64,000 nucleotides of DNA from Azomonas macrocytogenes (GCF_014191985.1 NZ_JACHXI010000015.1:1-64000), one strand, 5' to 3'. Positions 27,240 to 36,000 are shown, counted from the first letter of the stretch. Numbers and translations are program-made. The notes: generated by a model not told the origin, from the letters alone.

Positions 27240-28787
27240 TCAGAAAGTGGCTTGCATTGCTTGTGCACCCAATAGCTGCTGAAAAAGCTGGTTGTATGGC
27301 TTAACCGATTGATGCCAGAAGAATTCGGTAGTCATGGCCTGGCTGCGCATGGCGTTGAGCAGCTCCGGATGGCGATAAGTGCCAAAGGCGCGCTGGATGG
27401 CTTGGTCGTAGCTGGCAGCATCTGGTTTGTCGAACAAAAAGCCACTGAGTCCATCTTCGATGGTGTCGGCCAGGCCTCCTGTGCGTCGAGCAATCGGTAA
27501 GGAGGCGAAACGCTGGGCATACATCTGGCTGAGTCCGCAGGGTTCGTAACGCGATGGCATCAACAAGAAGTCGCTGGCAGCGTATATGCGACGTGCCACG
27601 GTATCGTCGAAGCCGATTCGAATGCCGATATGTCCAGGGTAGCGTTCGGCAAGTTGGCATAGTTGCGCCTCGATCTGTGGCTCTCCCGAGCCAATGATCA
27701 CAATCTGACCGCCACGGGCAATGATGTTGTCCGCTATTTCCAGGGTCAGATCCATCCCCTTCTGGTAAACCAGGCGCGAGACTACGGCGAACAGCGGGCC
27801 ACTGGATTTGACCAGGCCGAACAGGCGCCGAACGTCCACAGCGTTGGCCGCCTTGCCGGCCCAGTTACGAACACCGAAGCCCTTGACTAGATGCGGATCA
27901 ATGGTCGGCTCCCAGCTATCGTCGATGCCATTGCGTATACCTGTCAGCAGGCCCTGTGCGGCTTTCTTGCGCAAAAAGCCTTCCAGACCATAGCCGAATT
28001 CGGGAGTGGTGATTTCCTCGGCATAGGTGGCGCTGACTGTGGTCACATGGGTCGCATAGGCGATTCCGGCCTTGAGTGTGGAAAGCCGGCCATAGAATTC
28101 CATTTCTTCCATATGGCAGGCCGACTCGGGAATACCCAGACGCCGCCGCTGGCTCATCTCAATGGTGCCTTGGTAACCAAGGTTATGGATGGTAAAGATG
28201 CAAGGTGTGGCTATGTTGCGCCAACGTAGATAGGCCGGTACGAGACCGGTCGGCCAGTCGTGGGCATGCAATAGATCAGGCACCCAGCGGATACAAGCAT
28301 TACCGGCAGCAATCTCGGCAGCGGCCAGGGACAGGCGGGCGAAGCGTATATCGTTATCTGACCAGCCATTGCCATGGGTATCGCAATAAGGGGTGCCTTC
28401 TCGTTCGTAGAGCTCGGGGCAGATCAGCACGTAAACGATAAGGCCGTCCGGCAAGTCCAGGCGACCGATGCGACAGGCAGGAATACCAGCGTGAGCCTCC
28501 AGGGTACCGACAGTGCGAATCGGCAGGTTCTGGTTCATGACCTGGGCATAGCCCGGAATCAGTACTCGCACATCGTGCTGCTCGCTCAGTGCACGAGGCA
28601 GTGCGCCGGAGTATTCGCCGAGCCCTCCTGTTTTGATCAGGTCAGACAGTTCGGGAGTAATGAATAAAATCTTTTTCTTATGTTCTTGTGTACTGCTGAT
28701 ATGCAGGCGTGGTTTGGTATCGAAGGCTATGTTCGCTGACTGTTGAGGCAGGTTCAGCGCCTTGGCGCTTTCGGCAACATTACTCAT
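27240..28787 (-). CDS. glgA: Glycogen synthase
   Basis: This 515-residue GT5 glucosyltransferase extends alpha-1,4-glucan chains from ADP-glucose. The start is the ATG at 28787 (MSNVAESAK), preceded by AGGGGAA, not the in-frame codon 19 residues upstream. ITPELSDLIKTGGLGEYSGALPRAL is the ADP-glucose binding K-T-G-G-L loop. LLHAHDWPTGLVPAYLRW, TTPEFGYGLEGFLR and SRYEPCGLSQMYAQRFASLPIARRTGGLADTIED are all canonical. It is the first gene of glgA-treZ-malQ-treY-DUF2934-glgX, so glucan synthesis, remodelling and conversion to trehalose are encoded together. The N-terminus is about 40 residues longer than in E. coli GlgA. Confidence 0.95.
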   Translation of the reverse strand: MSNVAESAKALNLPQQSANIAFDTKPRLHISSTQEHKKKILFITPELSDLIKTGGLGEYSGALPRALSEQHDVRVLIPGYAQVMNQNLPIRTVGTLEAHAGIPACRIGRLDLPDGLIVYVLICPELYEREGTPYCDTHGNGWSDNDIRFARLSLAAAEIAAGNACIRWVPDLLHAHDWPTGLVPAYLRWRNIATPCIFTIHNLGYQGTIEMSQRRRLGIPESACHMEEMEFYGRLSTLKAGIAYATHVTTVSATYAEEITTPEFGYGLEGFLRKKAAQGLLTGIRNGIDDSWEPTIDPHLVKGFGVRNWAGKAANAVDVRRLFGLVKSSGPLFAVVSRLVYQKGMDLTLEIADNIIARGGQIVIIGSGEPQIEAQLCQLAERYPGHIGIRIGFDDTVARRIYAASDFLLMPSRYEPCGLSQMYAQRFASLPIARRTGGLADTIEDGLSGFLFDKPDAASYDQAIQRAFGTYRHPELLNAMRSQAMTTEFFWHQSVKPYNQLFQQLLGAQAMQATF

Positions 28788-29316
28788 TATTAGAATTCCC
28801 CTAGCATTTCGGCTGTCAGGTGCTGGTGCCGAGATTGATTCCAAGCAGACATCCTCGCTGTTTTAGGCGAGTGCAAAAAACAAAAACCAAGAAAGACTAT
28901 TTACGCTTCAAGCCCCATAGGCCGGGCGACTAAAGATGACCTCGACCTTAAGAAAATCGACCGGAGGCTCAGGGAAAGGTTCTAGCTTGACGGGCTAAAA
29001 TCAGAGGATCGGTTGCACTTGCTGACAGCCGGTTAAACGGTGTGGAGAAACGAGATTTTCGGGTTGCTCAAGGACATGCGAACACTTGAAAAAGTCCCCA
29101 CGAACCGACGAGTGAAGCGGGGTTGAGATAGCCGTACTCGATGTTGCACCGAGGCGATTCCGCAGAAACCTGGCGAATTCGAAGTCTGGTGTGCCTATCG
29201 GCCTGTCGGCGATACCGATAGCAACCATGCCAGGGTAGTTCACTGCTCTATCCTGACTTGTCAGGCAACAGACCGGGTAGCTGGTTCCGAATGGCGGATC
29301 CGTTAGGCAGGCTGAA
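28788..29316. other. Intergenic region upstream of glgA
   Basis: It should hold the promoter of the glycogen/trehalose operon. An 80-codon minus-strand frame (29001-29243) has no recognisable motif and is not accepted. No sigma factor motif was identified with confidence. Confidence 0.4.
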
Positions 29317-29610
29317 TCAGAGCGCCTGCTGTTCCTGCTCTATCGCGCTGCATTGCTCGTCTGTTTCAAACGAGCTTCGTGTGGCATCGAGTTCGATACG
29401 CAGTTCCTGGGCTAAGCGGATCAGGTTGGCGGCATCGCGGCACTGTTCAGCACTGATGCCTAGTGCGGTCATTTCATCAAGGCCATAGGTTTCCCGGTAG
29501 AGACGTACACTGAGTGAGTTGTCGCCTGCTGTCCTGCATTCGCAATGGTAGGGATGCAGGTGGTCGCGCAATATGGCTTCGATCTTGGCGGAAGTGAGAC
29601 GCGTGCCCAT
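29317..29610 (-). CDS. DUF1652 family small protein
   Basis: This 97-residue protein starts at the ATG at 29610, six bases after GGAGG; the longer frame upstream is not used. MGTRLTSAKIEAILRDHLHPYHCECRTAGDNSLSVRLYRETYG...ALGISAEQCRDAANLIRLAQELRIEL matches the DUF1652 pattern found mainly in Pseudomonas: an early helix, C-x-C, S-L-x-V-R-L-Y, G-I-S and a C-terminal helix. Function is unknown and there are no catalytic residues to suggest one. It lies among other small stress-type genes near the trehalose cluster. Nothing is recognised in the 29611-29921 gap after it. Confidence 0.7.
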   Translation of the reverse strand: MGTRLTSAKIEAILRDHLHPYHCECRTAGDNSLSVRLYRETYGLDEMTALGISAEQCRDAANLIRLAQELRIELDATRSSFETDEQCSAIEQEQQAL

Positions 29611-29921
29611 GATGTCCTCCAGCATGTGAAGTGGATGAACTGTGTAGGTATTCGGTGTCAGACCCCCCGTTTGGCGCATTCGCCTTGATTGGAGTCGGTC
29701 TTGCGTGATTGGGAAATTTATGATCCGCGCTTTACGTTCGAACAGAGTAGCAGGCAGCGGCATGATTGTCGCGGAGGGGGGGCTGACAACATCGAAAACA
29801 GTCTGTCCTGTTGATAACGATCACGAATTGCAGTGTCTGCTGGGATAACCCGCACATTGATGTCTTTTTCGAAAGCGACCGGCATGCTCGCCCGTCGCTT
29901 CCGGATTCACGGGCGCATCGA

Positions 29922-30098
29922 TTATTCAGAGCGATTACCTCGGCGGCTGTTGGCTCCTCCCTTGCGTCCGGCTTCCGCTGCTTTCTTCGGATCGTTCTTG
30001 AAGTTTCCACCACTCATTTGCCCACCTTTGCGTCCGGCTTCTGCTGCGCGTTGTGGGTCTTCTGCAAAATTGCCGCTACCACCGCGTCGAGTCGTCAT
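29922..30098 (-). CDS. KGG-repeat general stress protein
   Basis: This 58-residue protein (MTTRRGGSGNFAEDPQRAAEAGRKGGQMSGGNFKNDPKKAAEAGRKGGANSRRGNRSE) has two copies of the (A)AEAGRKGG motif with G-N-F-x-x-D-P between, the KGG/con-10-like family. The start ATG at 30098 has AGGAGAAC upstream. Such small hydrophilic glycine/lysine-rich proteins are induced in stress or stationary phase in several bacteria. Their presence near trehalose synthesis fits a desiccation or osmotic-stress programme (inference). A decayed copy of the motif lies at 1354-1428. Confidence 0.8.
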   Translation of the reverse strand: MTTRRGGSGNFAEDPQRAAEAGRKGGQMSGGNFKNDPKKAAEAGRKGGANSRRGNRSE

Positions 30099-30505
30099 TT
30101 CCGTTCTCCTGCAAACAATGAAGGGGGTCGCTTGTGTCCAGGACACCTTCGATAGAGGCCGGGTTTATGGGCCAAGTTCTGGATCTGGAATGACCTTCCA
30201 TCGGTTGGCTTTTTTAGGAATATTTTGTAGAAAATGGCTGAAAGGTTATCGAGTGACCGGATTGGCCTGGCTTGGTGAGAAAGTTGGTTGTTTCCAGACG
30301 AGAAACGATGCTTGTCCAGCCAGGCTGTTTTTCAAAAGAGTCACGGCTTTTATTCTGTCTCCAGCGCGAATGATGGCACTTCTCTCTATTAGCGATCACG
30401 AGAGTTGCATTGCGCTCTTTGGAAATCCTCCGGCTGTCAGTGCTTCATAGGCATTGGCAGCTTTTTTTCGTCTCTCGTTCGCGAGAAGAGTTGCACCGAA
30501 TGAAA

Positions 30506-30523
30506 CGGGTGATGGGAATCGAA
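30506..30523 (+). repeat. att-like 18-bp copy of the 3' part of tRNA-Gly(CCC)
   Basis: CGGGTGATGGGAATCGAA is identical to 36124-36141, the acceptor/T-arm end of the tRNA-Gly gene in the same orientation. The two copies bracket the GC-rich LysR-SDR-CMD-propeller cassette. This is the signature of integration at a tRNA 3' end, although no integrase remains between them. Confidence 0.65.
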
Positions 30524-30748
30524 TAAAACCCCTAACTGGTTGAGTTAGGAAGATTTTCCCGAGTGCCACACGCGACGTGGACTACTCGCTGGCCTAGTTT
30601 GAACCTCTTGTCAAAAATCCGCCGCTGAAAGCTGGGGCTTCAAAGCGCCTTACATCCATGTGTCTGTGGTCAACCATCGCCCCCCCTGTTAAACAGGAAG
30701 TGGGTTGCCTTCGAACCGGCGTTGACGCTCTTGCATCGCTCTCAGAAT

Positions 30749-30912
30749 CTGTTCACGATCTGCTGCGCGTCGGCCAAACGGCATTGGAACCAGCCTGGAT
30801 CGCCAGCCCGGTCGAAATGCTCATTTACCACTTGTAAACTCGCGCGCGAGCCCGGTCCGCTTCTCAGCCGTTTTCGCCACCGTTTAGCTCTAGCTCGCGA
30901 GATCGTGAACAG
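30749..30912. repeat. 13-bp inverted repeat at the island's left edge
   Basis: CTGTTCACGATCT (30749-30761) recurs as AGATCGTGAACAG (30900-30912). The bases outside are also partly matched (CTCTCAG near both). It could be the remains of an insertion sequence or a MITE; no transposase is visible between the arms. Confidence 0.4.
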
Positions 30913-30916
30913 GCTC

Positions 30917-31831
30917 TCAGGGATCGCCCGCGAATAGCTGGGACAAGAACTCGATCACTGCGTGCACTTTTCTCGGAACATGAGGCGCGTTCGGATAGAC
31001 GATCGAGACCACGCTCTCGGCCGGATGATAGGGTTCGAGGATCGGAACGAGCCTGCCGCTTTCCAGATCGGCTTCGGCAATGAACGTGCCCAGGATCGCG
31101 ATGCCTTCGCCGGCTAGGGCCGCATGAAGCAACGCGACGATGTTGTCGGTTGCGAGGATCGGGTTGACATGCACGTCGATCTCGCCCCCCGATCCCTTCA
31201 ATCGCCAGCTCGTGCCGCTCAGAAGCGGGGTGAAGTGCAAGGTCCGATGGTGTTGCAGATCCGAAGGGTGCGTCGGAGTGCCGTACCGGGCCAGGTAGGA
31301 AGGAGACGCACAAATGACCCGCCGGTTTTCCGCAAGCCGTCGAACGCGCAGATCATTCCCGTCTTCCAATGCGCCGATCCGCACAGCGGCGTCGAAACGA
31401 TGGACGATCAGGTCCACAAAACCGTCCTGGAAGCTGATTTCCAGCCGAAGCTTGGGATAGCGGCGCATGAACTCCGGCAAGTGCGGCGCGATCCGGATCT
31501 GACCGAACAAGTTCGGTACGCTCAGCCGTAGTGTCCCTTCCGGCTCCGATGCGAAGCGCGAAACCTCTGCTTCGGCATCGTTGATGCGATCGAGAACATC
31601 CAGGGCGCGGGCCAGCAATGCCGATCCGGCTTCGGTGAGCGCGACGCTGCGCGTGTCGCGATCGAGCAGGCGGACGCCAAGCCGATCTTCTAGCCGGCGT
31701 ATCCGCCGGCTGAGAACAGACGGGTGGAGCCGAAGATCGCCGGCGGCCCGCGCAAAATTCAGGTGGCGTGCGACCGTGACGAACTCGACAAGTGCCTCGG
31801 TCGAGAGCTGCCGGGCCAAGTGCTCCTCCAT
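30917..31831 (-). CDS. LysR-family transcriptional regulator
   Basis: This 304-residue regulator has an N-terminal winged helix-turn-helix (LSTEALVEFVTVARHLNFARAAGDLRLHPSVLSRRIRRLEDRLGVRLLDRDTRSVALTEAG). A substrate-binding domain follows (RLSVPNLFGQIRIAPHLPEFMRRYPKLRLEISFQDGFVDLI ... DAAVRIGAL ... RRVICASPSYLARYGTP). It belongs to the AaeR/CrgA-like branch common next to dehydrogenase genes. It is divergent from the SDR gene across 162 bases containing an ATTGC-N7-GCAAT palindrome, so it most likely controls that operon and itself. High GC and codon use differ from the chromosomal genes, suggesting transfer, perhaps from an alphaproteobacterium (inference). Confidence 0.9.
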   Translation of the reverse strand: MEEHLARQLSTEALVEFVTVARHLNFARAAGDLRLHPSVLSRRIRRLEDRLGVRLLDRDTRSVALTEAGSALLARALDVLDRINDAEAEVSRFASEPEGTLRLSVPNLFGQIRIAPHLPEFMRRYPKLRLEISFQDGFVDLIVHRFDAAVRIGALEDGNDLRVRRLAENRRVICASPSYLARYGTPTHPSDLQHHRTLHFTPLLSGTSWRLKGSGGEIDVHVNPILATDNIVALLHAALAGEGIAILGTFIAEADLESGRLVPILEPYHPAESVVSIVYPNAPHVPRKVHAVIEFLSQLFAGDP

Positions 31832-31832
31832 T

Positions 31833-31849
31833 ATTGCTGATAAGGCAAT
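31833..31849. promoter_or_regulatory. Palindrome in the LysR/SDR divergent gap, likely LysR operator
   Basis: ATTGC-N7-GCAAT is immediately upstream of the LysR start codon. A similar ATTGCC string recurs just downstream (near 31863). Divergent LysR gaps usually hold such T-N11-A-like sites for autoregulation. Confidence 0.5.
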
Positions 31850-31993
31850 AGTAGTTGCGATATTGCCATATTGTAAATCGTAGGAGCATCTATATCCTCT
31901 GAATTTTCTGGATGCCGGGCTGGGACTTTACGGGCGTCCTGGAACGCACGGCCGGCCCGAACCAAGAAAGCCAATGAACAAGCGAGGTAATTC

Positions 31994-32919
31994 ATGACCG
32001 ATCTCTCGCGCAGACATGCGCTCGGCGCCGGCTTTGCCGCGATCGCTGGCATAGCCGCCTCGATCACGCCCGCGACAGCGCAATCTTTCGATGACTCAGC
32101 GCGCCGCCGTTTTGCCGGAAAAGCCGTGGTCATCACTGGCGCCACCTCGGGAATCGGACGCGCGGCGGCTGAAGCCTTTGCCCGAGAAGGGGCAAGCATT
32201 GCCTTCTGTGGCCGTCGCGAGGTGCTCGGCCGCGAGGCGGAAGCGGGTCTGCGGTCGCTCGGAGCCCGGGACGCTTTCTATGTGCGAGCCGACGTGCGAA
32301 ATCCTGACCAGCTCCGTCGCTTCATCGATGGGGCAGCAGAGCACTTTGGCGGCCTCGATATCGCGCTCAACAATGCCGGCGCGAACTGGTTCAAGCCGCT
32401 CCATGAAACCTCCCTTGATGAATGGGAGGAGATGACGCAGACGAACACGCGCGGCGTATTCTTGGCGATGAAGTACAAGGTCCCGCATATGATCCGTCGC
32501 GGCGGTGGCAAGATCGTCGTCACAGCGTCACAGCGTCACAGCGTCACAGCGTCACAGCGTCACAGCGTCACAGCGTCACAGCGTCGCTGCATGAGCATGC
32601 CACCCGCCCGGGCGGCGCGGCCTATGCCAGTTCCAAACGCGCCGTCATCGGCCTCGTCCAGGCCGCCGCCCTGGATTATGGTCAGCAGAACATCCGTGTA
32701 AACGCGATTAGCCCTGGGATCATCAGCACGCGGATGTTCACCGACCGGCTCCCGACCGAAGCCCAGCAACGTGAGGCGGCCGCAACGGTCGGTGGCTTGA
32801 AGCGTGTCGGCCAGCCTGACGAGATGGCCGGCGCCATCCTATTCCTGGCGTCGGATGAGTGTACCTACCTGACCGGCGCGAGCTTGCTCGCCGATGGCGG
32901 CCTGTTGGCGGGGATCTAA
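31994..32919 (+). pseudogene. Short-chain dehydrogenase/reductase, out of frame through an octanucleotide repeat
   Basis: The first part reads MTDLSRRHALGAGFAAIAGIAASITPATAQ, a twin-arginine-like signal. It continues GKAVVITGATSGIGRAAAEAFAREG (NAD(P) loop) and LDIALNNAGANW, then enters eight copies of an 8-bp unit (32519-32582) and goes out of frame, stopping at 32699-32701. The second half in another frame reads HEHATRPGGAAYASSKRAVIGLV (catalytic Y-x-x-x-K) to ADGGLLAGI. With one copy the junction becomes KIVVTASLHEHATRPGGAAYASSK, a normal SDR serine-to-tyrosine stretch, giving a 289-residue protein. Loss of one unit, or gain of two, also restores the frame. So this may be phase-variable, a dead gene, or an assembly artefact. 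Confidence 0.85.
32519..32582 (+). repeat. Octanucleotide tandem repeat, 8 x GTCACAGC, inside the SDR gene
   Basis: Eight perfect head-to-tail copies of GTCACAGC fill 64 bases. The unit length is not a multiple of three, so a change in copy number moves the reading frame. The single ancestral copy encodes part of VVTAS, the usual SDR strand before the active site. Confidence 0.97.
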
Positions 32920-32922
32920 GCC

Positions 32923-34533
32923 ATGACAGATCCTGCCAACCCACAGCGCCGCAGCCTGATCCTGGCCAGCGCCGTCGCGGTGACGGTTCCGGCGATGGCG
33001 AAAGCCCAGATCGCCATGTCATCGCCATCGAGCGCTCCCACCACGCCGCCCCTTCTGGATCAGCGCGCCCGCAGACTGCTCACGCGTCTCGATCCCTCGC
33101 TTCCGGATCGTCTGGCGCAATCGGCCGGCGCACTGAGCGGGGCGCTCGACCCGCGCGCACGCGCGCTGGTTGGCCTCGCCACCTTCGCGGCCATGGCGGA
33201 CGCAGCAGAGCCGTATCAGACGCAGGTCCGTGCGGCGCTCGCCGCGGGCGTCCAGCCTGGCGAGGTCGTTGAGGTTGGTCTCCATGTTCTCGTCTATGCC
33301 GGTTTCCCCGCCGCGCAGGCCGCGATCCAACGCACCCAGGCCGTCTTCCAAGAGGACCGCGTGCCGTACCGCGCTGCATCGGGCCGCCCTCAAGGTAACG
33401 ATCGCGCCCTCGGGCTCGCCAATCTTCGGCAGGCTGGCGGCGACGCCGCAGCTCGCACCTGGGCGATGAGCCCTTCCGAAGTCGCGCCGCTTACCGTCGG
33501 TTTCGCCCACGGAGAAATCTGGAACAGACCGGGTCTCTCCGTCCGTGACCGCGAGATCATCACCCTTGCGATGCTGATGGTTTCCGGCGACGAAGATGGC
33601 GGCTTGACCTTCCATGCGACCACTTGCCGTCGGCTCGGTTGGTCGCGCGAGGCGATCGTGGAGACACTGATCCAGACGGCGGGCGATGCGGGCCTAGCCC
33701 GGCTCCTGGCGGCGATCGAGCCCGTGTTGGACGGCCTCGACCGACCGATTGAAGCGGCGCCGGCCGTCGCCCAGCCGCGCCCCGAAGAAGCGGATCAGGC
33801 GCTCAGCGACGAGGCGCGCCAGCAACGCGGACAGGATGCACTCAACCGGATCAGCCAAGCTTCCGGCCAGTCGGTCGTCTCCAGCTTCGACGCCATCGCG
33901 CCTGATCTCGGCCGCTACATCCTCGAATTCTCCTATGGCGACATTTTCGCCCGGCCGGGCTTGGACCTGAAGGCGCGTGAGCTGGCGACCGTTGCGGCTC
34001 TGACCGCGACAGGCCGCACCGTGGACGAGATCCCGATTTCGGTTCACATCAACGCCGCCCTCAATGTCGGTGCCTCGCCGCGCGAGGTGACCGAAGCCAT
34101 CTTGCACATGCTGCCCTATGTGGGCTTCCCGCGCGTGCAAAAGGCGATGACAGCCGCAAGCGATGTCTTCGCCGAACGCCGGCTCACGCTGGTGCCGATC
34201 GCGCCGGGCGGTCAGGCGCCCAACCTGACCATCATCGGCCGCCTGCGGGCCAAGCCTGGTCGCGGGGCCGAACTGCAGGAAGCGCTTCTGCCTGTCGTGG
34301 CCGCAAGCCGACAGGAAGCGGGCTGCATCAACTACGATTTGCATGTCGACGAGGCGAACCCGGATAGTTTCGTCCTCTACGAGAACTGGACGAACCAGGC
34401 GGCGCTCGACGCCCACTTCCAGCAGCCCCACTCGACGGCGCTGGCGGCGCGGTTGCCCGAGCTGCTTGAAATCCCGCTGACCATGGAGCGGCTGACCGAA
34501 GTGTCCGCCTGGATCGGCAGGAAGTCACCATGA
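32923..34533 (+). CDS. Multi-domain carboxymuconolactone-decarboxylase-like protein with C-terminal ABM domain
   Basis: This 536-residue protein starts three bases after the SDR stop. Residues 1-29 (NPQRRSLILASAVAVTVPAMAKAQ) form a possible twin-arginine signal. Three CMD/AhpD-like helical units follow: about 45-150 (LDPRARALVGLATFAAMADAAEPYQTQVRAALAAGVQPGEVVEVGLHVLVYAGFPAAQAA), 160-270 (LSVRDREIITLAMLMVSG...) and 300-420 (LDLKARELATVAALTATGRTVDEIPISVHINAALNVGASPREVTEAILHMLPYVGFPRVQ). Residues about 428-530 are an antibiotic-biosynthesis-monooxygenase (ABM) ferredoxin-like domain (NLTIIGRLRAKPGRGAELQEALL...). The CMD units lack a clear C-x-x-C pair. A fusion of several CMD units with ABM is uncommon, and the substrate is unknown. 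Confidence 0.8.
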   Translation: MTDPANPQRRSLILASAVAVTVPAMAKAQIAMSSPSSAPTTPPLLDQRARRLLTRLDPSLPDRLAQSAGALSGALDPRARALVGLATFAAMADAAEPYQTQVRAALAAGVQPGEVVEVGLHVLVYAGFPAAQAAIQRTQAVFQEDRVPYRAASGRPQGNDRALGLANLRQAGGDAAARTWAMSPSEVAPLTVGFAHGEIWNRPGLSVRDREIITLAMLMVSGDEDGGLTFHATTCRRLGWSREAIVETLIQTAGDAGLARLLAAIEPVLDGLDRPIEAAPAVAQPRPEEADQALSDEARQQRGQDALNRISQASGQSVVSSFDAIAPDLGRYILEFSYGDIFARPGLDLKARELATVAALTATGRTVDEIPISVHINAALNVGASPREVTEAILHMLPYVGFPRVQKAMTAASDVFAERRLTLVPIAPGGQAPNLTIIGRLRAKPGRGAELQEALLPVVAASRQEAGCINYDLHVDEANPDSFVLYENWTNQAALDAHFQQPHSTALAARLPELLEIPLTMERLTEVSAWIGRKSP

Positions 34534-34639
34534 GCGTCCGGGGCGAATCGCAGCGTCCTTGTGTCAGGCCGGCAGCCTCGTGGCGGCCCAACACTTCGCG
34601 GTGGATTGCCACCAAGCTCCGGCTCAAAGAAGATCTCTG

Positions 34640-35965
34640 ATGCTAGCTCAGACTTCACGCCTCGCCCTAATGACTGTCGCCCTCACCGGGGCGGCCTGTG
34701 CCCAGGAAGCTTTTCGCGACTCGCCCTTCGCCGGCCTCGACGGCGACATTGTCGTCGCGATCGCCGATGGCGATTTCCGGGCCTCGACCTATGGCGATCA
34801 ACTTCTCGCTTCGCCCGACCCAGCTCTGCAGGACCGCCTGCTCGTCTGGCGTCTGGGCACGGCCGATCCGACGCACATCCCAGTCACCAATTCAGTGACC
34901 AGCCCGCCGGAAATCCTCGCCGTGTCGCCCGATCGACGTTTCGCCTATGTGGTCGAGCGGCTCGGCCAACGCGGACCTGGCATCCTGCGTACCCCCGATC
35001 TGTCGCCGGGAGGACAGCTCAGCGCAGTGCCGTTGACCGGCGATCCCTCGCAGGGCAGGTCGACGGTCAGCCTCGGACCCAATCCCGAGGCGATCGATCT
35101 GAGAGCGGACGGGCGCATGCTCGCGTCGGTGTCCAATACCCCCGATCGCAGCCTCGTCCACCTCATCCCGGTAAACGGCGGGACGCTCAGTCCGCCGATC
35201 ACCTTCGACCTCGCCGACCTTGGGATCACCGGCCAGTCTTCCGGTCCACGCGGAAGTGTCACCGCAACGTCCGTCTTCTGGCAACCCGGTGCCCAGGTGC
35301 TGGCGGTGACTATCAACACCCAGAACCGCGTCGCCTTCTTTCGTGTCGAAGGCGCCGGCGACGCTCTCCGCCTCACGCCGTGGGGGGCATCGATCGAGAC
35401 CGGCCGCGATCCCTTCACCGGGCGATTCACGCCGGACGGACGTCACTTCCTCACGCTCGACTGGGGGCGCGATTTCGCGGCGACCAGCCTCGAAGGGCGT
35501 TTGCCCACCATGCTCTCGCGCATCAGCGTGATCCGCGTCGCCCACGCCGGCGACATAGCGGGCTCGCATCGGCGCATCGGCGATGCGGCAACCGATCTGT
35601 CGTCGGAGGGAATCGCCGTCAGTCCCGACGGGACGCTCGTCGCAGCCATCAACATGCGCCAGACGGCCCTTCCACGACAGGCGGCTCGCTACACGCCCAA
35701 CGCCAGTGTCGTCCTGCTGCACTTTAACGATATGACCGGCGTGCTCACTCCGATCGATCGCGCTGAGTTCCCCGGCGTCCTGCCGGAGGGGGCCGCCTTC
35801 GACCGCAGCGGCCGCAAGCTGGTGGTGACAGCGTTCGAACGCCGCGATGCCTCCGGCGGCGCCTTGCATGTCTTTGGCATTGAGGGTTCCGGCACTGCAG
35901 CGCGTCTTGTCGATCAAGGCTTCGTAGAGACGCCGCACGGCGTCCATCACGTCGTCATTCGCTGA
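34640..35965 (+). CDS. Secreted beta-propeller protein (YncE/lactonase-like)
   Basis: This 441-residue protein starts at the ATG at 34640; the longer frame to 34559 has no ribosome binding site. A signal peptide (MLAQTSRLALMTVALTGAACAQ) is followed by repeated blade motifs such as ILAVSPDRRFAYVVERLG, GPNPEAIDLRADGRMLASVSN, GRFTPDGRHFLTLDWG, EGIAVSPDGTLVAAINM and EGAAFDRSGRKLVVTAFE. This spacing is typical of seven-bladed YVTN/lactonase-type propellers. It may hydrolyse or bind a lactone or act as an export-linked scaffold. The operon with SDR and CMD proteins, all with export signals, suggests a periplasmic pathway (inference). Confidence 0.75.
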   Translation: MLAQTSRLALMTVALTGAACAQEAFRDSPFAGLDGDIVVAIADGDFRASTYGDQLLASPDPALQDRLLVWRLGTADPTHIPVTNSVTSPPEILAVSPDRRFAYVVERLGQRGPGILRTPDLSPGGQLSAVPLTGDPSQGRSTVSLGPNPEAIDLRADGRMLASVSNTPDRSLVHLIPVNGGTLSPPITFDLADLGITGQSSGPRGSVTATSVFWQPGAQVLAVTINTQNRVAFFRVEGAGDALRLTPWGASIETGRDPFTGRFTPDGRHFLTLDWGRDFAATSLEGRLPTMLSRISVIRVAHAGDIAGSHRRIGDAATDLSSEGIAVSPDGTLVAAINMRQTALPRQAARYTPNASVVLLHFNDMTGVLTPIDRAEFPGVLPEGAAFDRSGRKLVVTAFERRDASGGALHVFGIEGSGTAARLVDQGFVETPHGVHHVVIR

Positions 35966-35981
35966 GCCTTACGCTAACGCG

Positions 35982-36000
35982 CCCATCGCGTGGCGATGGG
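35982..36000 (+). terminator. Stem-loop after the propeller gene
   Basis: The perfect 8-bp stem CCCATCGC / GCGATGGG with a three-base loop lies 17 bases past the stop codon. No T-run follows, so termination is only possible. Confidence 0.4.

Larger units (their letters stand above)
30099..30916. other. Junction region: host DNA to GC-rich island
   Basis: No gene was supported. It contains the 18-bp tRNA-Gly 3' copy at 30506-30523 and, further right, a 13-bp inverted repeat (30749-30761 / 30900-30912). Base composition changes from mixed to GC-rich across this stretch. Confidence 0.5.

Noticed and set aside
29001-29243. 80-codon minus-strand frame upstream of glgA
   Set aside because: No motif, no ribosome binding site, and low-information composition.
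32422-32919. Second SDR frame as an independent gene
   Set aside because: It is the C-terminal half of the SDR gene, separated from the first half only by the octanucleotide repeat.
33694-34431. 245-codon minus-strand frame opposite the CMD-ABM gene
   Set aside because: Antisense shadow without motifs; the plus-strand frame has clear CMD and ABM features.
34892-35950. 352-codon minus-strand frame opposite the propeller gene
   Set aside because: A GC-rich antisense shadow; the plus-strand protein has a signal peptide and regular blade motifs.
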